Positions 1 through 9,256 of a stretch of DNA of 64,000 nucleotides are shown piece after piece; position 1 is the stretch's first letter; every line of letters begins with the position of its first letter. Both the position numbers and the translations under genes were made by a program. The stretch spans positions 1 through 64,000 of the forward strand of contig CAJUNA010000014.1 of NCBI GenBank assembly GCA_910587645.1. Direction: 5' to 3'. The DNA comes from an uncultured Oscillospiraceae bacterium (lineage in GTDB: Bacteria > Bacillota > Clostridia > Oscillospirales > Oscillospiraceae). A model generated the notes under the pieces. It saw only the letters and a list, made by a program, of their open reading frames with translations, did not search any database and had not been told where the DNA came from.

Positions 1-392
1 CAATGGGCGCATCGAGCGCCCATGCGCGATTGAATTCCACACGGCCCCTCGACGGGGCCGTTGTGGAATCATATTTGCCTTGTCCATCGAAAAAATCTCT
101 CGCTTTTGGTCATTCCGCCATTTATCAAACAAGCCCTAGGCCGCAAATGAGAAAAAGTTGCACGCTGGCGTGCAACCTTTGGGGGATAATTTTTGTGAAA
201 AATTTGCCCCGTGCCCCCACAGGGCGGGAAGCGTCCCCCGGGCAGGAAAATAATGTCATTTTATCATTGAAAATTGACTTCTTTTTCTCAAATATTGTAT
301 GGATTGCGGGTTGAAATAGAAAAATACTTGGTATACAATAAGCAGGCTGAACTAGGACAATCTTTATTTTAACCGAGAAAGAGGTTTTTTGC
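1..392. other. Gene-free stretch upstream of typA with three hairpins
   Basis: No convincing gene. It holds three inverted repeats: an 8-bp perfect one at 3-10/16-23, a long GC-rich one at 34-48/54-69 (15 bp with one bulged base), and GTTGCACGC/GCGTGCAAC at 157-165/168-176. None is followed by a clean T-run. They may be the 3' end of a unit lying left of the window, or repeat elements. The last 80 bases carry the typA promoter. Confidence 0.6.
311..339 (+). promoter_or_regulatory. Sigma-A-type promoter of typA
   Basis: TTGAAA at 311-316, 17-bp spacer, TACAAT at 334-339. The ribosome site GAGAAAGAGG follows at 375-384, just ahead of the TTG start. Confidence 0.65.
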
Positions 393-2222
393 TTGAAAAA
401 TGAGAAATTGAGAAACGTTGCCATTATCGCCCACGTTGACCATGGGAAAACCACCCTGGTGGATGAAATGCTCAAGCAGGGCGGCGTTTACCGGGAAAAC
501 CAGGAGGTCGTGGACCGGGTCATGGACTCCGGCGACCTGGAGCGGGAGCGGGGCATTACCATCCTGGCGAAAAATACCGCCATCCAATACGGCGATGTGA
601 AAATCAACATCGTTGATACCCCGGGCCATGCCGACTTTGGCGGCGAGGTGGAGCGTATCCTGAAAATGGTCAACGGCGTCATCCTGCTGGTGGACGCCGC
701 CGAGGGGCCGATGCCCCAGACCAGGTTCGTGCTGAGCAAGGCCCTGGAGCTGGGCCACCGGGTTATCGTGGTGGTTAACAAGATTGACCGGCCTGACCAG
801 CGGATTTATGAGGTCATTAACGAGTGCGGCGACTTGCTCATCGACCTGGACGCTACCGATGAACAATTGGACAGCCCGATGCTGTTCTGCTCCGCGCGGC
901 GGGGCATCTGCTCCTATCACCCCGAGGATTTGGGGACGGATTTGAAGCCGCTGTTTGAGACGATTATCAATTATATCCCCGCCCCCGAGGCCGATGCGGA
1001 GCAGCCCTTCCAGATGCTGGTCAGCTCCATTGACTACAACGAATTTGTGGGGCGTATCGCGGTTGGCCGGATCGAACGGGGCGCCATCAAGCAGAACCAG
1101 GAAATCGCCGTATGCAACTACCACGCCCCGGACGCCCCCGCGAAAAAGGCGAAGGCCGTCAGCATCTATGAGTTCGAGGGGCTGGCGAAAAAGGCTGTGA
1201 CGGAATCTTCCGCGGGGAATATTATCGCTATGAGCGGTATTGGCGATATTACCATCGGCGATACCATCTGCGCCGTGGCCGCGCCGGAGCCGCTGCCGTT
1301 TGTGAAGATTTCCGCGCCTACCATGGAAATGACGTTTTCTATCAATGACTCGCCTTTCTGCGGGCGGGAAGGGAAGTTTGTGACCTCCCGGCAGATCCGG
1401 GACAGGCTCTTCCGGGAGACCTTGAAGGATGTGTCCTTGCGGGTCACGGAGATCGAGGGGGCGATGGATGCCTTTAATGTGGCGGGGCGCGGCGAGATGC
1501 ACCTGTCTATCCTCATTGAAACCATGCGCCGGGAGGGGTATGAGTTCCAGGTCTCCCCGCCCCGTGTGCTCTATCAGGAGATTGACGGGCAGCGGTGCGA
1601 GCCGGTTGAGCGCCTGGTGGCCGATGTGCCCCAGGACAGCGTGGGCGCGGTCATTGAGAAAATGGGGTCCCGGAAGGGCGATTTGGTGGAAATGACCCCT
1701 GTAGGCGACCGGATGAAGCTGGAGTTCCTGGTGCCTGCCCGGGGGCTGTTCGGCTACCGCAACGAGTTTTTGACCGATACCCGGGGCGAGGGGATTATGG
1801 CGTCCGTGTTTGACAGCTACGCCCCCTATAAGGGCGACCTGAGCCGGAGAAATACCGGCAGCCTGATCGCCTTTGAGACCGGGGACAGCATTACCTATGG
1901 CCTGTTTAACGCCCAGGAGCGGGGGGCGCTGTTTATTGGCGCGGGCGTTCCGGTATACGCCGGCATGGTGGTGGGCGTCAGCCCGAAGCAGGAGGATATT
2001 ACCGTCAACGTCTGCAAGAAGAAACAGCTTACCAACATGCGGGCCAGCGGCAGCGATGAGGCCCTGCGGCTGGTGCCCCACCGGATCCTCAGCCTGGAAC
2101 AATGCCTGGAGTTTCTGGCGGACGATGAATTGCTGGAGGTTACGCCTAAGAGCCTGCGGATCCGGAAGCGGATTTTGGATCATGAGAAGCGGATGAAGGC
2201 GCTGAAGGGCGGGAAAAAATGA
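393..2222 (+). CDS. typA: TypA/BipA ribosome-associated GTPase
   Basis: A 609-residue translational GTPase that binds the ribosome and assists large-subunit assembly under stress. Visible G motifs are AHVDHGKTT near residue 13 (G1), RGITI in the switch region (G2), DTPGH (G3) and NKID (G4). EF-G-like domains III and V follow, and the C-terminal part is typical of BipA; length matches the family. The start is TTG at 393: GAGG at 381-384 sits 8 bases upstream, and the nearby ATG at 400 is out of frame. It is transcribed alone, from the promoter at 311-339 to the hairpin at 2289-2327. Confidence 0.97.
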   Translation: MKNEKLRNVAIIAHVDHGKTTLVDEMLKQGGVYRENQEVVDRVMDSGDLERERGITILAKNTAIQYGDVKINIVDTPGHADFGGEVERILKMVNGVILLVDAAEGPMPQTRFVLSKALELGHRVIVVVNKIDRPDQRIYEVINECGDLLIDLDATDEQLDSPMLFCSARRGICSYHPEDLGTDLKPLFETIINYIPAPEADAEQPFQMLVSSIDYNEFVGRIAVGRIERGAIKQNQEIAVCNYHAPDAPAKKAKAVSIYEFEGLAKKAVTESSAGNIIAMSGIGDITIGDTICAVAAPEPLPFVKISAPTMEMTFSINDSPFCGREGKFVTSRQIRDRLFRETLKDVSLRVTEIEGAMDAFNVAGRGEMHLSILIETMRREGYEFQVSPPRVLYQEIDGQRCEPVERLVADVPQDSVGAVIEKMGSRKGDLVEMTPVGDRMKLEFLVPARGLFGYRNEFLTDTRGEGIMASVFDSYAPYKGDLSRRNTGSLIAFETGDSITYGLFNAQERGALFIGAGVPVYAGMVVGVSPKQEDITVNVCKKKQLTNMRASGSDEALRLVPHRILSLEQCLEFLADDELLEVTPKSLRIRKRILDHEKRMKALKGGKK

Positions 2223-2288
2223 ACCACCTTGCGTAATGGGTGGAAAAAGTTTCCCGTGTGACAGAATTGTTGTATAAAAATGTATGCG

Positions 2289-2327
2289 GCGGGGATTGAT
2301 ACATGTGTGGTATCAATCCCCGCTTTT
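2289..2327 (+). terminator. Intrinsic terminator of typA
   Basis: Perfect 14-bp stem (2289-2302 with 2310-2323), 7-base loop, then TTTT. Confidence 0.85.
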
Positions 2328-2820
2328 CACCACTTGTTCTAATACCAATTGTATTATCCCAGGCGGGATAGGGAGGTTCCGGCGGTTTTCTCCGAAGTTC
2401 GCCGGATTATGGCAATGTTACGCAAATGGTTTGCCTGCAATTTGTTCTAAAATCCATGGTAACCAGATGGTTTTCTCTAAATTTCGACAAAATATGTGTG
2501 GTTTATATAATTGCTTTTTTATCATGTATGTTTACATAAGTTTTCCCATAATTCTAAGTACGAGAAGTTATAAACATTTTCCACAGAGTTTTCCACAGGG
2601 GTTTTCCGCCTGTTTGCAAGTCCTTGAGACGGTTTTCAACAGACGGTGGAAAACGCTGGAACCCTAGTTTTCGTGGAAAACTTACTGCCAGGTTCGTTGA
2701 CATAACGACAAATTTTCTGCCGGTGCGGCATTTCCGGGCTTTTCCCGGCGGTTTACCGCCCCTGCGGAATGGGAAAATGCTCCGCCGCCCGGTTATTTCC
2801 AGACGGCGGAGGGTGTTTTT
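2328..2820. other. AT-rich gap with DnaA-box-like cluster (boxes at 2577-2680)
   Basis: No convincing gene in about 490 bases. An AT-rich stretch at about 2505-2580 runs into two direct TTTTCCACA motifs (2577-2585, 2589-2597). Weaker copies follow at 2602-2610 and 2633-2641, then two inverted copies at 2645-2653 and 2672-2680. TTTTCCACA differs by one base from the Firmicutes DnaA box TTATCCACA. AT-rich DNA followed by tandem boxes is origin-like, but dnaA, dnaN, recF and rpmH are absent. It could be a DnaA-titrating or regulatory cluster. Confidence 0.45.
2774..2811 (-). terminator. Terminator hairpin, probably bidirectional
   Basis: Stem CTCCGCCG (2780-2787) with CGGCGGAG (2804-2811). On the minus strand it is followed by a short T-run (2777-2774) and ends the DUF255 gene. 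On the plus strand seven T's follow. Confidence 0.6.
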
Positions 2821-4854
2821 TTATCCCAAGACCAGCTCCCGCCCGGCGGAAAGCAGGCCGCGCAGAGCGTCCAGCGTGTCCACAGGCGGCGCGCAGGATC
2901 CTTCCCGGCAGAGATAATACAGCGTCTCACCCCTGCCGGGAAGGGGGTAGCCTGCTGTGGAGGGGATGAGGTTGGCTAAGGCCCGGGCATTGTCCGGGGT
3001 CTTTGCTACTACGGACAGGCGGTAGGCTTCGCCCACACCCGCCAGCCACGGGGGGATGCCGCCGGAAGATACGCACACCAGCTCACGGCGGGGATAGAGC
3101 GCCTCCGTCATAGCATAGAGGGCGAAACACCGGGCGGCGGGGTTGTCCCGGGCATCCCCTGCCAGCCACGCAAGCTGGCTTTGGGCCAGGGTGCGGAAAC
3201 CGTCCGCGCCGGTGAGACGGGCCAGCTTCGTCAAGGCGAGGGCCGCCGCCCCGCCGCCGGAGGGCGTGCCGGCATCGATGGAATCCTTTTGGCGGACAAG
3301 CAGGCGGCCGGCCTGGGCGGAGGTGCGGTAGAAGCCGCCGGAATCTCCGTCCCAGAACCGCCCTTTCATCTGGTCCGCCAGGTTTGCCGCTTCCCGGAGA
3401 TAAGCGGGGGCGAAGGTGGCTTCATACAGCTCCACCAGCGCCCAGCAGTAAAAGGCGTAGTCCTCCAATTGGCCCTCTATGGCCGCTTCCCGGCCCCGCC
3501 AGCAGTGCCAGAGACGGCCGTCAGGCTGGGTCAGGCGGGTCTTGAGGAACAGGCGGGCGTCCTGGGCGGCCCGGAGATAGCGTTCCTCACCTAAGACGCG
3601 GCCTGCTTTGGCGAGGGCGGCGATCATCATGGCGTTCCATGCCGTGAGCACCTTTTCATCCCGGTGCAGGGGACGGCGGCGGCGGTAGGCCGCCGCCTTG
3701 CGGCAGGCTTCGCTGTGCTCCGGCCAGAAGGAGGCATAGGCGGGGTCGTCCAGCAGGTGGGGGACGCTTTCGGCGCCGCCAATAGACAGGCGGCGGCAGA
3801 TGGCTCCGGCTTCGGCGGGGGAGAGCGCCTCCTCCAGCCCGGCCCGGGTGAGAAGGTAATAGCCGCCCTCCCTGCCGCCGCTGTCCGCGTCCTGGGCGCA
3901 GGCAAAGCCGCCGCCGGGGAGGCGAAGCTCCTCCAGGGCATAGTCCAAGGTGCGGCAGGCGATTTCCCGGAAGCGGGCGCGCCCTGTCTGGGCGTAGGCT
4001 TCCAGGTAGGCAATGGACAGCAGGGCGTTGTCATAGAGCATCTTTTCAAAGTGGGGGATGCGCCAGGCGGCGTCGGTGCTGTACCGGCAGAAGCCGCCGC
4101 CGATTTGGTCGAAAATGCCGCCCCGGGACATCTGCTCCAGGGTGGTCAGGGCCATCTCGCGAGCCAGCTCGTCCCCCTCGCTCCGGGCGTAGGCAAGAAG
4201 GAACAGCAGGTCGTGGGCGGAGGGGAACTTGGGCGCGCTGCCAAATCCGCCGTTTTGTGGGTCGTACCGCCGCCGGAGCTGGTTCACTGTCTCCAGCAGC
4301 AGGGTGCGGTCCGGCGGAACAGGGGAAGAGGGCGGTTCATAGGCGATGTGCCGGGTCACCTTCTGGCCCAAGTCCAGAAGCCGCTGGCGGTCGGAATGCC
4401 ACAGGCGGGCGGCTTCGTCCAGCAGTTCGGCCAGGCCAAGCTGGCCCTGCCGGCCCCTGGGGGGCAGGTAGGTGCCCGCCCAGAAGGGCTGCTGGTCCGG
4501 GGTCATTAAAACCGTCAGCGGCCAGCCGCCGGAGCCGGTGAGGGCCTGGCATGCCGCCATGTAGACCGCATCGATGTCGGGGCGCTCCTCACGGTCTACC
4601 TTCACGGCAATGAAATCCCGGTTCAGCGCCGCCGCCGCGTCCGGGTCCTGGAAGGTTTCCCGGGCCATTTCATGGCACCAGTGGCAGGCGGAGTAGCCGA
4701 TGGACAGGAAAATGGGCTTGTCCTCCTGCTTCGCCGCGTGGAACGCGCCGGGACACCAGCTCCACCAATGGACCGGGTCCTGGGCGTGTTGGAGCAGGTA
4801 GGGGGATTTTTCATATCGCAGGCGGTTTTCCGCCGGGGTGGTGGTTTCGTTCAT
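2821..4854 (-). CDS. DUF255 / YyaL-type thioredoxin-domain protein
   Basis: A 677-residue cytosolic protein. The N-terminus is the DUF255 (Thioredox_DsbH) thioredoxin-like domain with a CHWC redox motif at residues 57-60. The remainder resembles an (alpha/alpha)6 barrel of the GlcNAc 2-epimerase/six-hairpin type. The whole architecture is the widespread YyaL/spermatogenesis-associated-protein-20 family, whose biochemical role is unsettled. I chose ATG 4854: GGAGAG lies 6 bases upstream, whereas the longer frame from 4878 has no ribosome site. It is a single gene, divergent from the epimerase. Confidence 0.9.
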   Translation of the reverse strand: MNETTTPAENRLRYEKSPYLLQHAQDPVHWWSWCPGAFHAAKQEDKPIFLSIGYSACHWCHEMARETFQDPDAAAALNRDFIAVKVDREERPDIDAVYMAACQALTGSGGWPLTVLMTPDQQPFWAGTYLPPRGRQGQLGLAELLDEAARLWHSDRQRLLDLGQKVTRHIAYEPPSSPVPPDRTLLLETVNQLRRRYDPQNGGFGSAPKFPSAHDLLFLLAYARSEGDELAREMALTTLEQMSRGGIFDQIGGGFCRYSTDAAWRIPHFEKMLYDNALLSIAYLEAYAQTGRARFREIACRTLDYALEELRLPGGGFACAQDADSGGREGGYYLLTRAGLEEALSPAEAGAICRRLSIGGAESVPHLLDDPAYASFWPEHSEACRKAAAYRRRRPLHRDEKVLTAWNAMMIAALAKAGRVLGEERYLRAAQDARLFLKTRLTQPDGRLWHCWRGREAAIEGQLEDYAFYCWALVELYEATFAPAYLREAANLADQMKGRFWDGDSGGFYRTSAQAGRLLVRQKDSIDAGTPSGGGAAALALTKLARLTGADGFRTLAQSQLAWLAGDARDNPAARCFALYAMTEALYPRRELVCVSSGGIPPWLAGVGEAYRLSVVAKTPDNARALANLIPSTAGYPLPGRGETLYYLCREGSCAPPVDTLDALRGLLSAGRELVLG

Positions 4855-4971
4855 TGTGTTCTCTCCATGGTTCATCAAAATTTGATGGCTGCCCCATTAG
4901 TATGGACGAAACCGGGGGGAAATCCGGTGCAAAATGTTTCCAGTGTTTCCGGGAATTTTCGTGGCGGCTAC

Positions 4972-5000
4972 TTGCTTTTCTGCCTAAACTTTAGTATCAT
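4972..5000 (+). promoter_or_regulatory. Promoter of the epimerase-methyltransferase pair
   Basis: TTGCTT at 4972-4977, 17-bp spacer, TATCAT at 4995-5000. Confidence 0.5.
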
Positions 5001-5056
5001 ATTTTACATGAGAGTCTGCTTTTCAAATGCAACCGCTGACAGGAGGAAAACCCATT

Positions 5057-5932
5057 ATGCTGCATACCATTCAAAACGCCGCGATGGCGGTTACCGTTGA
5101 CAGCCTGGGGGCGCAGCTTATGTCCATTACCGCCGCCGGAGGGATGGAATATATGTGGAACGGCGACCCCGCTTACTGGAAGGGCCGTGCGCCGAACCTC
5201 TTCCCCTATGTGGGGCGGCTGACCAACGACTGCTACACTTACGGCGGCAAGGAGTATCCGATGACCCGCCATGGCTTTGCCAAGCTTACGGAGTTCTCCG
5301 TCCTGGACAGCGGGGCGGAAAACCTTGCCCTGCGCATTTCCGATACGGAGGAGAGCCGGAAAATCTATCCCTTTTCTTTCCACTTCGATATCTCCTATGT
5401 GCTGGAGGACAATACGCTGGTGATCCTCTACGCCGTGGAGAACCGGGGCGGGGAGACCATGTTCTTCGGGCTGGGCGGACATCCCGGCTTCCGGGTGCCC
5501 CTGGAGGAGGGGAAGGCTTTTGAGGACTACCGCCTGACCTTCGCCCGTCCCAGCCATCCCTGCCGGGTGATGCTGAGCGAAAATTATATGGTCGGCGGGC
5601 ATGACCAGGCCTATCCGCTGGTAAATGAGGTGGAGCTGCCTTTGCGGCATGCGCTGTTCGATCAGGATGCCATCATTTTAAAGGATTTTGAGCGCACCGT
5701 CACCCTCTCCGCCGGGGCGGGGAGCCGGGGCCTGACCCTCTCCTGCCCCAAAATGCGGTATCTGGGGATTTGGCATCAGCCGAAAACCGATGCGCCCTAT
5801 GTGTGCCTGGAGCCTTGGGTAAGCCTGCCCTCCCGTGAGGGCGTGGTGGAGGACCTGTCCCAGCAGAATGATTTGATTTCCCTGGACGCCGGGGACCGGT
5901 ATGAAAACCGCTGGACCATCTCTATTTTCTGA
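5057..5932 (+). CDS. Aldose 1-epimerase family protein (galactose-mutarotase fold)
   Basis: A 291-residue protein of the aldose 1-epimerase superfamily, which interconverts sugar anomers or acts on hexose-6-phosphates. Family marks are the FPYVGRL segment near residue 50, RHGFA near residue 71 and the GGHPGF motif. It most resembles the LacX/YeaD-like branch, so the true substrate may be a sugar phosphate. The start at 5057 is set by AGGAGG at 5041-5046; the upstream in-frame ATG at 5027 lacks a site. The next gene begins 1 base after its stop, so the two are probably co-translated. Confidence 0.9.
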   Translation: MLHTIQNAAMAVTVDSLGAQLMSITAAGGMEYMWNGDPAYWKGRAPNLFPYVGRLTNDCYTYGGKEYPMTRHGFAKLTEFSVLDSGAENLALRISDTEESRKIYPFSFHFDISYVLEDNTLVILYAVENRGGETMFFGLGGHPGFRVPLEEGKAFEDYRLTFARPSHPCRVMLSENYMVGGHDQAYPLVNEVELPLRHALFDQDAIILKDFERTVTLSAGAGSRGLTLSCPKMRYLGIWHQPKTDAPYVCLEPWVSLPSREGVVEDLSQQNDLISLDAGDRYENRWTISIF

Positions 5933-5933
5933 T

Positions 5934-6392
5934 ATGGCCTTGTATCAGCTTTTGACCGGCAGCCCCTTCGGCCCCCTGACCCTCTCCGGAACGGAGACGG
6001 CGCTGACAGGGCTGGCTTTCGGCGATGTGCGGGAAGCGGGGGACCGCCCGTCCCCGGTGCTGGAACAGGCTGTGGGGGAGCTGGCGGCGTATTTTGCCGG
6101 AGCGCGGCGGGAATTTACCGTGCCGTTAGCCCCGGCGGGATCAAGCTTCCAGAAGAAGGTCTGGGGCGCGCTGCGGGATGTGCCCTATGGGACAACAGCC
6201 AGCTATAAGGAGATTGCCCAGCGGATTGGAAAGCCCGGCGCGGCTATCGCCGTGGGGCAGGCCAACAGCCGGAACCCGATCCCTGTCATCATCCCCTGCC
6301 ACCGGGTTATTGGCGCGGGCGGGAAGCTGGTGGGATACACGGGAGGGCTGCATATTAAAACCGCGTTGCTGGGGCTGGAGGGCGTTTTGTAG
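5934..6392 (+). CDS. ogt: Methylated-DNA--protein-cysteine S-methyltransferase
   Basis: Suicide DNA-repair protein of 152 residues that moves the alkyl group from O6-alkylguanine to its own cysteine. The acceptor lies in PCHR (Cys122), preceded by NSRNPIPVIIPCHR and a helix-turn-helix segment that starts with VPYGTTASYKEIA. ATG 5934 overlaps the end of the epimerase and has no clear ribosome site. An alternative ATG at 5901, inside the upstream gene, would add 11 residues, and translational coupling is likely. Length is normal for Ogt-type enzymes without the Ada regulatory domain. Confidence 0.93.
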   Translation: MALYQLLTGSPFGPLTLSGTETALTGLAFGDVREAGDRPSPVLEQAVGELAAYFAGARREFTVPLAPAGSSFQKKVWGALRDVPYGTTASYKEIAQRIGKPGAAIAVGQANSRNPIPVIIPCHRVIGAGGKLVGYTGGLHIKTALLGLEGVL

Positions 6393-6414
6393 GTGTTCCG
6401 GTAAAAAAATCCCC

Positions 6415-6443
6415 TTGACATCTTTTGAAAAAACTGATAAACT
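6415..6443 (+). promoter_or_regulatory. Promoter of the T-box/glyS transcript
   Basis: Perfect TTGACA at 6415-6420, 17-bp spacer, TAAACT at 6438-6443. Confidence 0.75.
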
Positions 6444-6449
6444 ACCCCC

Positions 6450-6679
6450 TATAAAAGGCAGTGAAGGGAAGAAGTACGCCCGCGCGGCGTTCAGAGAGGG
6501 GACGGCTGGTGTGAGTCCCCGCCAAGCGCGGCCGGAAGGCGTCCTGGAGCCGCGGGGTGGAAATACCCCGCCGGAGCGGCCCTCGTTACGGGCGGAGAGC
6601 GCGGGTTTATCCCGAAGTCAGGTGGAACCACGGACAAGTTTTTGTTCGCCCTGAGCCATGCGGCTCAGGGCGTTTTTTT
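6450..6679 (+). promoter_or_regulatory. T-box riboswitch controlling glyS
   Basis: Leader RNA that senses uncharged tRNA-Gly. The conserved T-box sequence AGGTGGAACCACGGA is at 6620-6634 and base-pairs with the free tRNA 3' end. Stem I holds a GAAGAAGTACG segment near 6470 and the CAGAGAGGGG segment near 6492. GGC at 6538-6540, just before TCCTGGAGC, sits where the specifier codon is expected, and GGC is a glycine codon. With charged tRNA the terminator at 6647-6679 forms; with uncharged tRNA the antiterminator forms and glyS is read. The specifier is inferred from the general T-box layout. Confidence 0.92.
6647..6679 (+). terminator. Regulated terminator of the glyS T-box
   Basis: Stem CGCCCTGAGCC/GGCTCAGGGCG (6647-6657 with 6662-6672, loop ATGC) followed by seven T's. 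Confidence 0.9.
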
Positions 6680-6858
6680 GCTCCCGTGCCTGCGATGCCC
6701 TGTATGTGGACGAGGGAAGGGTGCCATTCTATCCGCGTACCATGTAAAGAGAGGTTTTCGCTGGCGCCATCCTGCGGGACAACGATGAATGGGGCGCATT
6801 TTGCGGACTGCGCCAAGGAATGTAGTAAATATTCAACTATTTTAAAGGAGTATGCAGC

Positions 6859-8280
6859 ATGAAAAACACGGAAAAAACCATGGAGAAAATCGTGGCCCTC
6901 TGCAAGGGCCGGGGCTTCATCTTCGCCGGAAGCGAAATCTACGGCGGGTTGGCCAACACCTGGGACTATGGCCCCTTGGGTGTGGAGCTGAAAAACAATG
7001 TGAAACGGGCCTGGTGGAAAAAGTTTGTCCAGGAAAACCCCTACAACGTGGGGCTGGACGCCGCCATCCTTATGAATCCCCAGGTCTGGGTGGCCTCCGG
7101 GCATGTGGGCGGGTTCTCCGACCCCCTCATGGACTGCAAGGAGTGCAAGGAGCGGTTCCGCGCCGATAAGATCATCGAGGACTGGTCCGCTGAAAACAGC
7201 TTCCAGCTGCCTAAGCCCGTGGACGCCTTCTCCCAGGAGGAGATGAAGGCCTTTGTGGAGGAGCATAACATCCCCTGCCCCTCCTGCGGCAAGCACAACT
7301 TCACCGACATCCGTAAGTTCAACCTTATGTTCAAGACCTTCCAGGGCGTGACGGAGGACGCGAAAAATACCGTCTACCTCCGTCCGGAAACCGCCCAGGG
7401 TATTTTTGTCAACTTCCAGAATGTCCAGCGCACCACCCGCCGGAAGCTGCCCTTTGGCGTGTGCCAGGTGGGTAAAAGCTTCCGCAACGAGATTACGCCG
7501 GGGAACTTCACCTTCCGTACCCGGGAGTTCGAGCAGATGGAACTAGAATTCTTCTGCAAGCCCGGCACGGAGCTGGAGTGGTTTGCCTATTGGAAAAACT
7601 TCTGCCGGGACTGGCTGCTGGGGCTGCATATGCAGGAGGAGAACCTGCGGCTCCGGGATCATGACCCCGAAGAGCTGAGCCATTACTCCAACGCTACCAC
7701 CGACTTTGAGTTTGTGTTCCCCTTCGGCTGGGGTGAGCTGTGGGGCGTGGCCAGCCGCACGGACTTCGACCTCACCGCCCATCAGAATACCTCCGGCAAG
7801 GATCAGACCTACTTTGACCAGGAGTCCGGCGAGCACTTTGTCCCCTATGTCATCGAGCCGTCCCTGGGCGCCGACCGGGTGGTGCTGGCTTTCCTGGTGG
7901 ACGCCTACGATGAGGAAGTGGTGGACGCGGAAAAGAACGATGTGCGCACTGTCCTGCGCCTGCACCCCGCCCTGGCGCCCTTTAAGGCCGCTGTCCTGCC
8001 CCTGAGCAAGAAGCTGGGGGACAAGGCCCGGGAGATTCAGGCGGAGCTGTCCAAGGACTGGATGGTGGACTTTGACGATGCCGGGAGCATCGGCAAACGC
8101 TACCGCCGTCAGGACGAGGTGGGTACGCCCTTCTGCATCACGGTAGACTTCGAGACCGTGGGCGATGGCAAGACCCCCGCCGACAACTGCGTTACCGTCC
8201 GGGAGCGGGACAGCATGAAGCAGGTCCGCATCCCCATCAGCGAGCTGAAGGGCTGGCTGGCGGAGCGGCTGGCGTATTGA
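6859..8280 (+). CDS. glyS: Glycyl-tRNA synthetase, homodimeric class II type
   Basis: A 473-residue enzyme that charges tRNA-Gly in the cytosol. The class II core is visible: [19 protein letters not shown] in motif 2, and [13 protein letters not shown] in motif 3. Two Cys pairs (CKEC, CPSC) sit in the insertion typical of this form. The C-terminal third is the HGTP anticodon-binding fold. The start is set by AAAGGAG 9 bases upstream. About 180 bases separate the T-box terminator from the start. It is the single-chain eukaryotic/archaeal-like form rather than the alpha2-beta2 GlyQ/GlyS form. Confidence 0.97.
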   Translation: MKNTEKTMEKIVALCKGRGFIFAGSEIYGGLANTWDYGPLGVELKNNVKRAWWKKFVQENPYNVGLDAAILMNPQVWVASGHVGGFSDPLMDCKECKERFRADKIIEDWSAENSFQLPKPVDAFSQEEMKAFVEEHNIPCPSCGKHNFTDIRKFNLMFKTFQGVTEDAKNTVYLRPETAQGIFVNFQNVQRTTRRKLPFGVCQVGKSFRNEITPGNFTFRTREFEQMELEFFCKPGTELEWFAYWKNFCRDWLLGLHMQEENLRLRDHDPEELSHYSNATTDFEFVFPFGWGELWGVASRTDFDLTAHQNTSGKDQTYFDQESGEHFVPYVIEPSLGADRVVLAFLVDAYDEEVVDAEKNDVRTVLRLHPALAPFKAAVLPLSKKLGDKAREIQAELSKDWMVDFDDAGSIGKRYRRQDEVGTPFCITVDFETVGDGKTPADNCVTVRERDSMKQVRIPISELKGWLAERLAY

Positions 8281-8293
8281 TGGATGTAAAAAG

Positions 8294-8327
8294 CGGAACC
8301 GTCCCAATGGGGACGGTTCCGATTTTT
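8294..8327. terminator. Bidirectional terminator between glyS and cheY
   Basis: Perfect 12-bp stem (8294-8305 with 8310-8321), 4-base loop, five T's after it on the plus strand and five on the minus strand. It closes glyS and the convergent fapA-cheX-cheY unit. Confidence 0.85.
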
Positions 8328-8349
8328 AGGCGCTGGAAAAGGGATGGGT

Positions 8350-8715
8350 TCAATCCTGCATTGCCTGCTCCAGGGCGTCCAGCAGCATGGCGCGGTCGAT
8401 GGGCTTGTAGAGAAACAGCTTCGCGCCGATGTTTTCCGCTTCATGGATGGTGTCATCGTAGGCCAGAGAGGAAATCATGATAATGCGGGCATCGGGATGG
8501 GCTTCCGCGATCACCTGGGCGGCCTCCAGGCCGTCGATGCCGGGCATGATAATATCCATCGTTACAATATCAGGCTGGACTTCCTCATAGCGGGCAATGG
8601 CCTCATCGCCGTTGCAGCAGTATGCGGCAACCTCAAAATCGCTGCCTTCCAGCATTTCGCAGATCTGATACTCCATTACACGGGAGTCGTCTACCACCAT
8701 GATCCGTTTTTTCAT
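8350..8715 (-). CDS. CheY-type single-domain response regulator
   Basis: A 121-residue REC domain with no output domain. It has the acidic pair Asp9/Asp10 in VVDDS, the phosphoacceptor Asp54 in VTMDIIMPG, and Lys104 in the YKPID turn. It probably acts by protein contact, as CheY does. The much longer open frame to 9060 is only the antisense shadow of cheX; ATG 8713-8715 is preceded by GAGGGAA. It lies 20 bases after the CheX-like gene. CheX proteins dephosphorylate CheY-P, so the two likely form a signalling pair. No flagellar or chemoreceptor gene is in the window. Confidence 0.88.
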   Translation of the reverse strand: MKKRIMVVDDSRVMEYQICEMLEGSDFEVAAYCCNGDEAIARYEEVQPDIVTMDIIMPGIDGLEAAQVIAEAHPDARIIMISSLAYDDTIHEAENIGAKLFLYKPIDRAMLLDALEQAMQD

Positions 8716-8735
8716 GTACCTGTTCCCTCTTTCTA

Positions 8736-9221
8736 TCAATTCGAATTTGGCTGTTCCGGCTGCGCCGGGCGGGGCGCGAGATGGATAAGCTGCACATGCT
8801 CGTTCCGGTCGCCGGCATAGGTCAGCACGATATGCCGCAGATGGTCCTCCGGTATGTACCGGCCCGCCCGGAAGGAGGGTGGGCTGAACCGGGCGGGGAT
8901 CTTTGTCTCCCGGTAGAGCTGGGCCACGATGTGCCCGCACAGCACGTTGAAATATTCCTTGGCGAAGTCCTCTACGTCCCGGGGGGAGACGTCCTGCCTG
9001 TGCATCATGCCCTGGGTCAGGCGGGTGAACAGCGCCGATTCCGCGCACAGGGACAGGCACGTGCTGTACCCCCGCTCAAAGACGGTATATACCGTAAACA
9101 GTTCCCCGTCCGGCACCGCCTCCCCTGTGGCCAGGCAGATGCCCGCTTCCCGCTGGGTAATCTCCCGGACCACCTGGTCAAAAATCTCTGCCAACCGCTC
9201 CCGCGGTATTGTATTATCCAT
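8736..9221 (-). CDS. CheX/CheC-family CheY-P phosphatase-like protein
   Basis: A 161-residue protein resembling the CheX branch of the CheC/CheX/FliY fold, which removes phosphate from CheY-P. The recognisable active-site helix is FAKEYFNVLCGHIVAQL near residues 87-101, carrying the E-x-x-N pair (Glu89, Asn92) and a following Gly. The Pro/Gln/Asn-rich tail is probably disordered. Start ATG 9221 gives the normal CheX length. It lies between a DUF342 protein and CheY in one minus-strand unit. Confidence 0.8.
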   Translation of the reverse strand: MDNTIPRERLAEIFDQVVREITQREAGICLATGEAVPDGELFTVYTVFERGYSTCLSLCAESALFTRLTQGMMHRQDVSPRDVEDFAKEYFNVLCGHIVAQLYRETKIPARFSPPSFRAGRYIPEDHLRHIVLTYAGDRNEHVQLIHLAPRPAQPEQPNSN

Positions 9222-9256
9222 GTTTCCCTCCGCTCTGTCTGATTCTGGAAAAGGGG

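Noticed and set aside
369-2183. 604-residue minus-strand frame opposite typA, and similar long antisense frames opposite the hybrid kinase and transporter genes
   Set aside because: They mirror codon bias in GC-rich genes, have no family resemblance and overlap well-supported genes in full.
2328-2820. Chromosomal origin of replication
   Set aside because: DnaA-box-like motifs exist, but none of the genes that usually flank oriC is present; kept only as a DnaA-box cluster.
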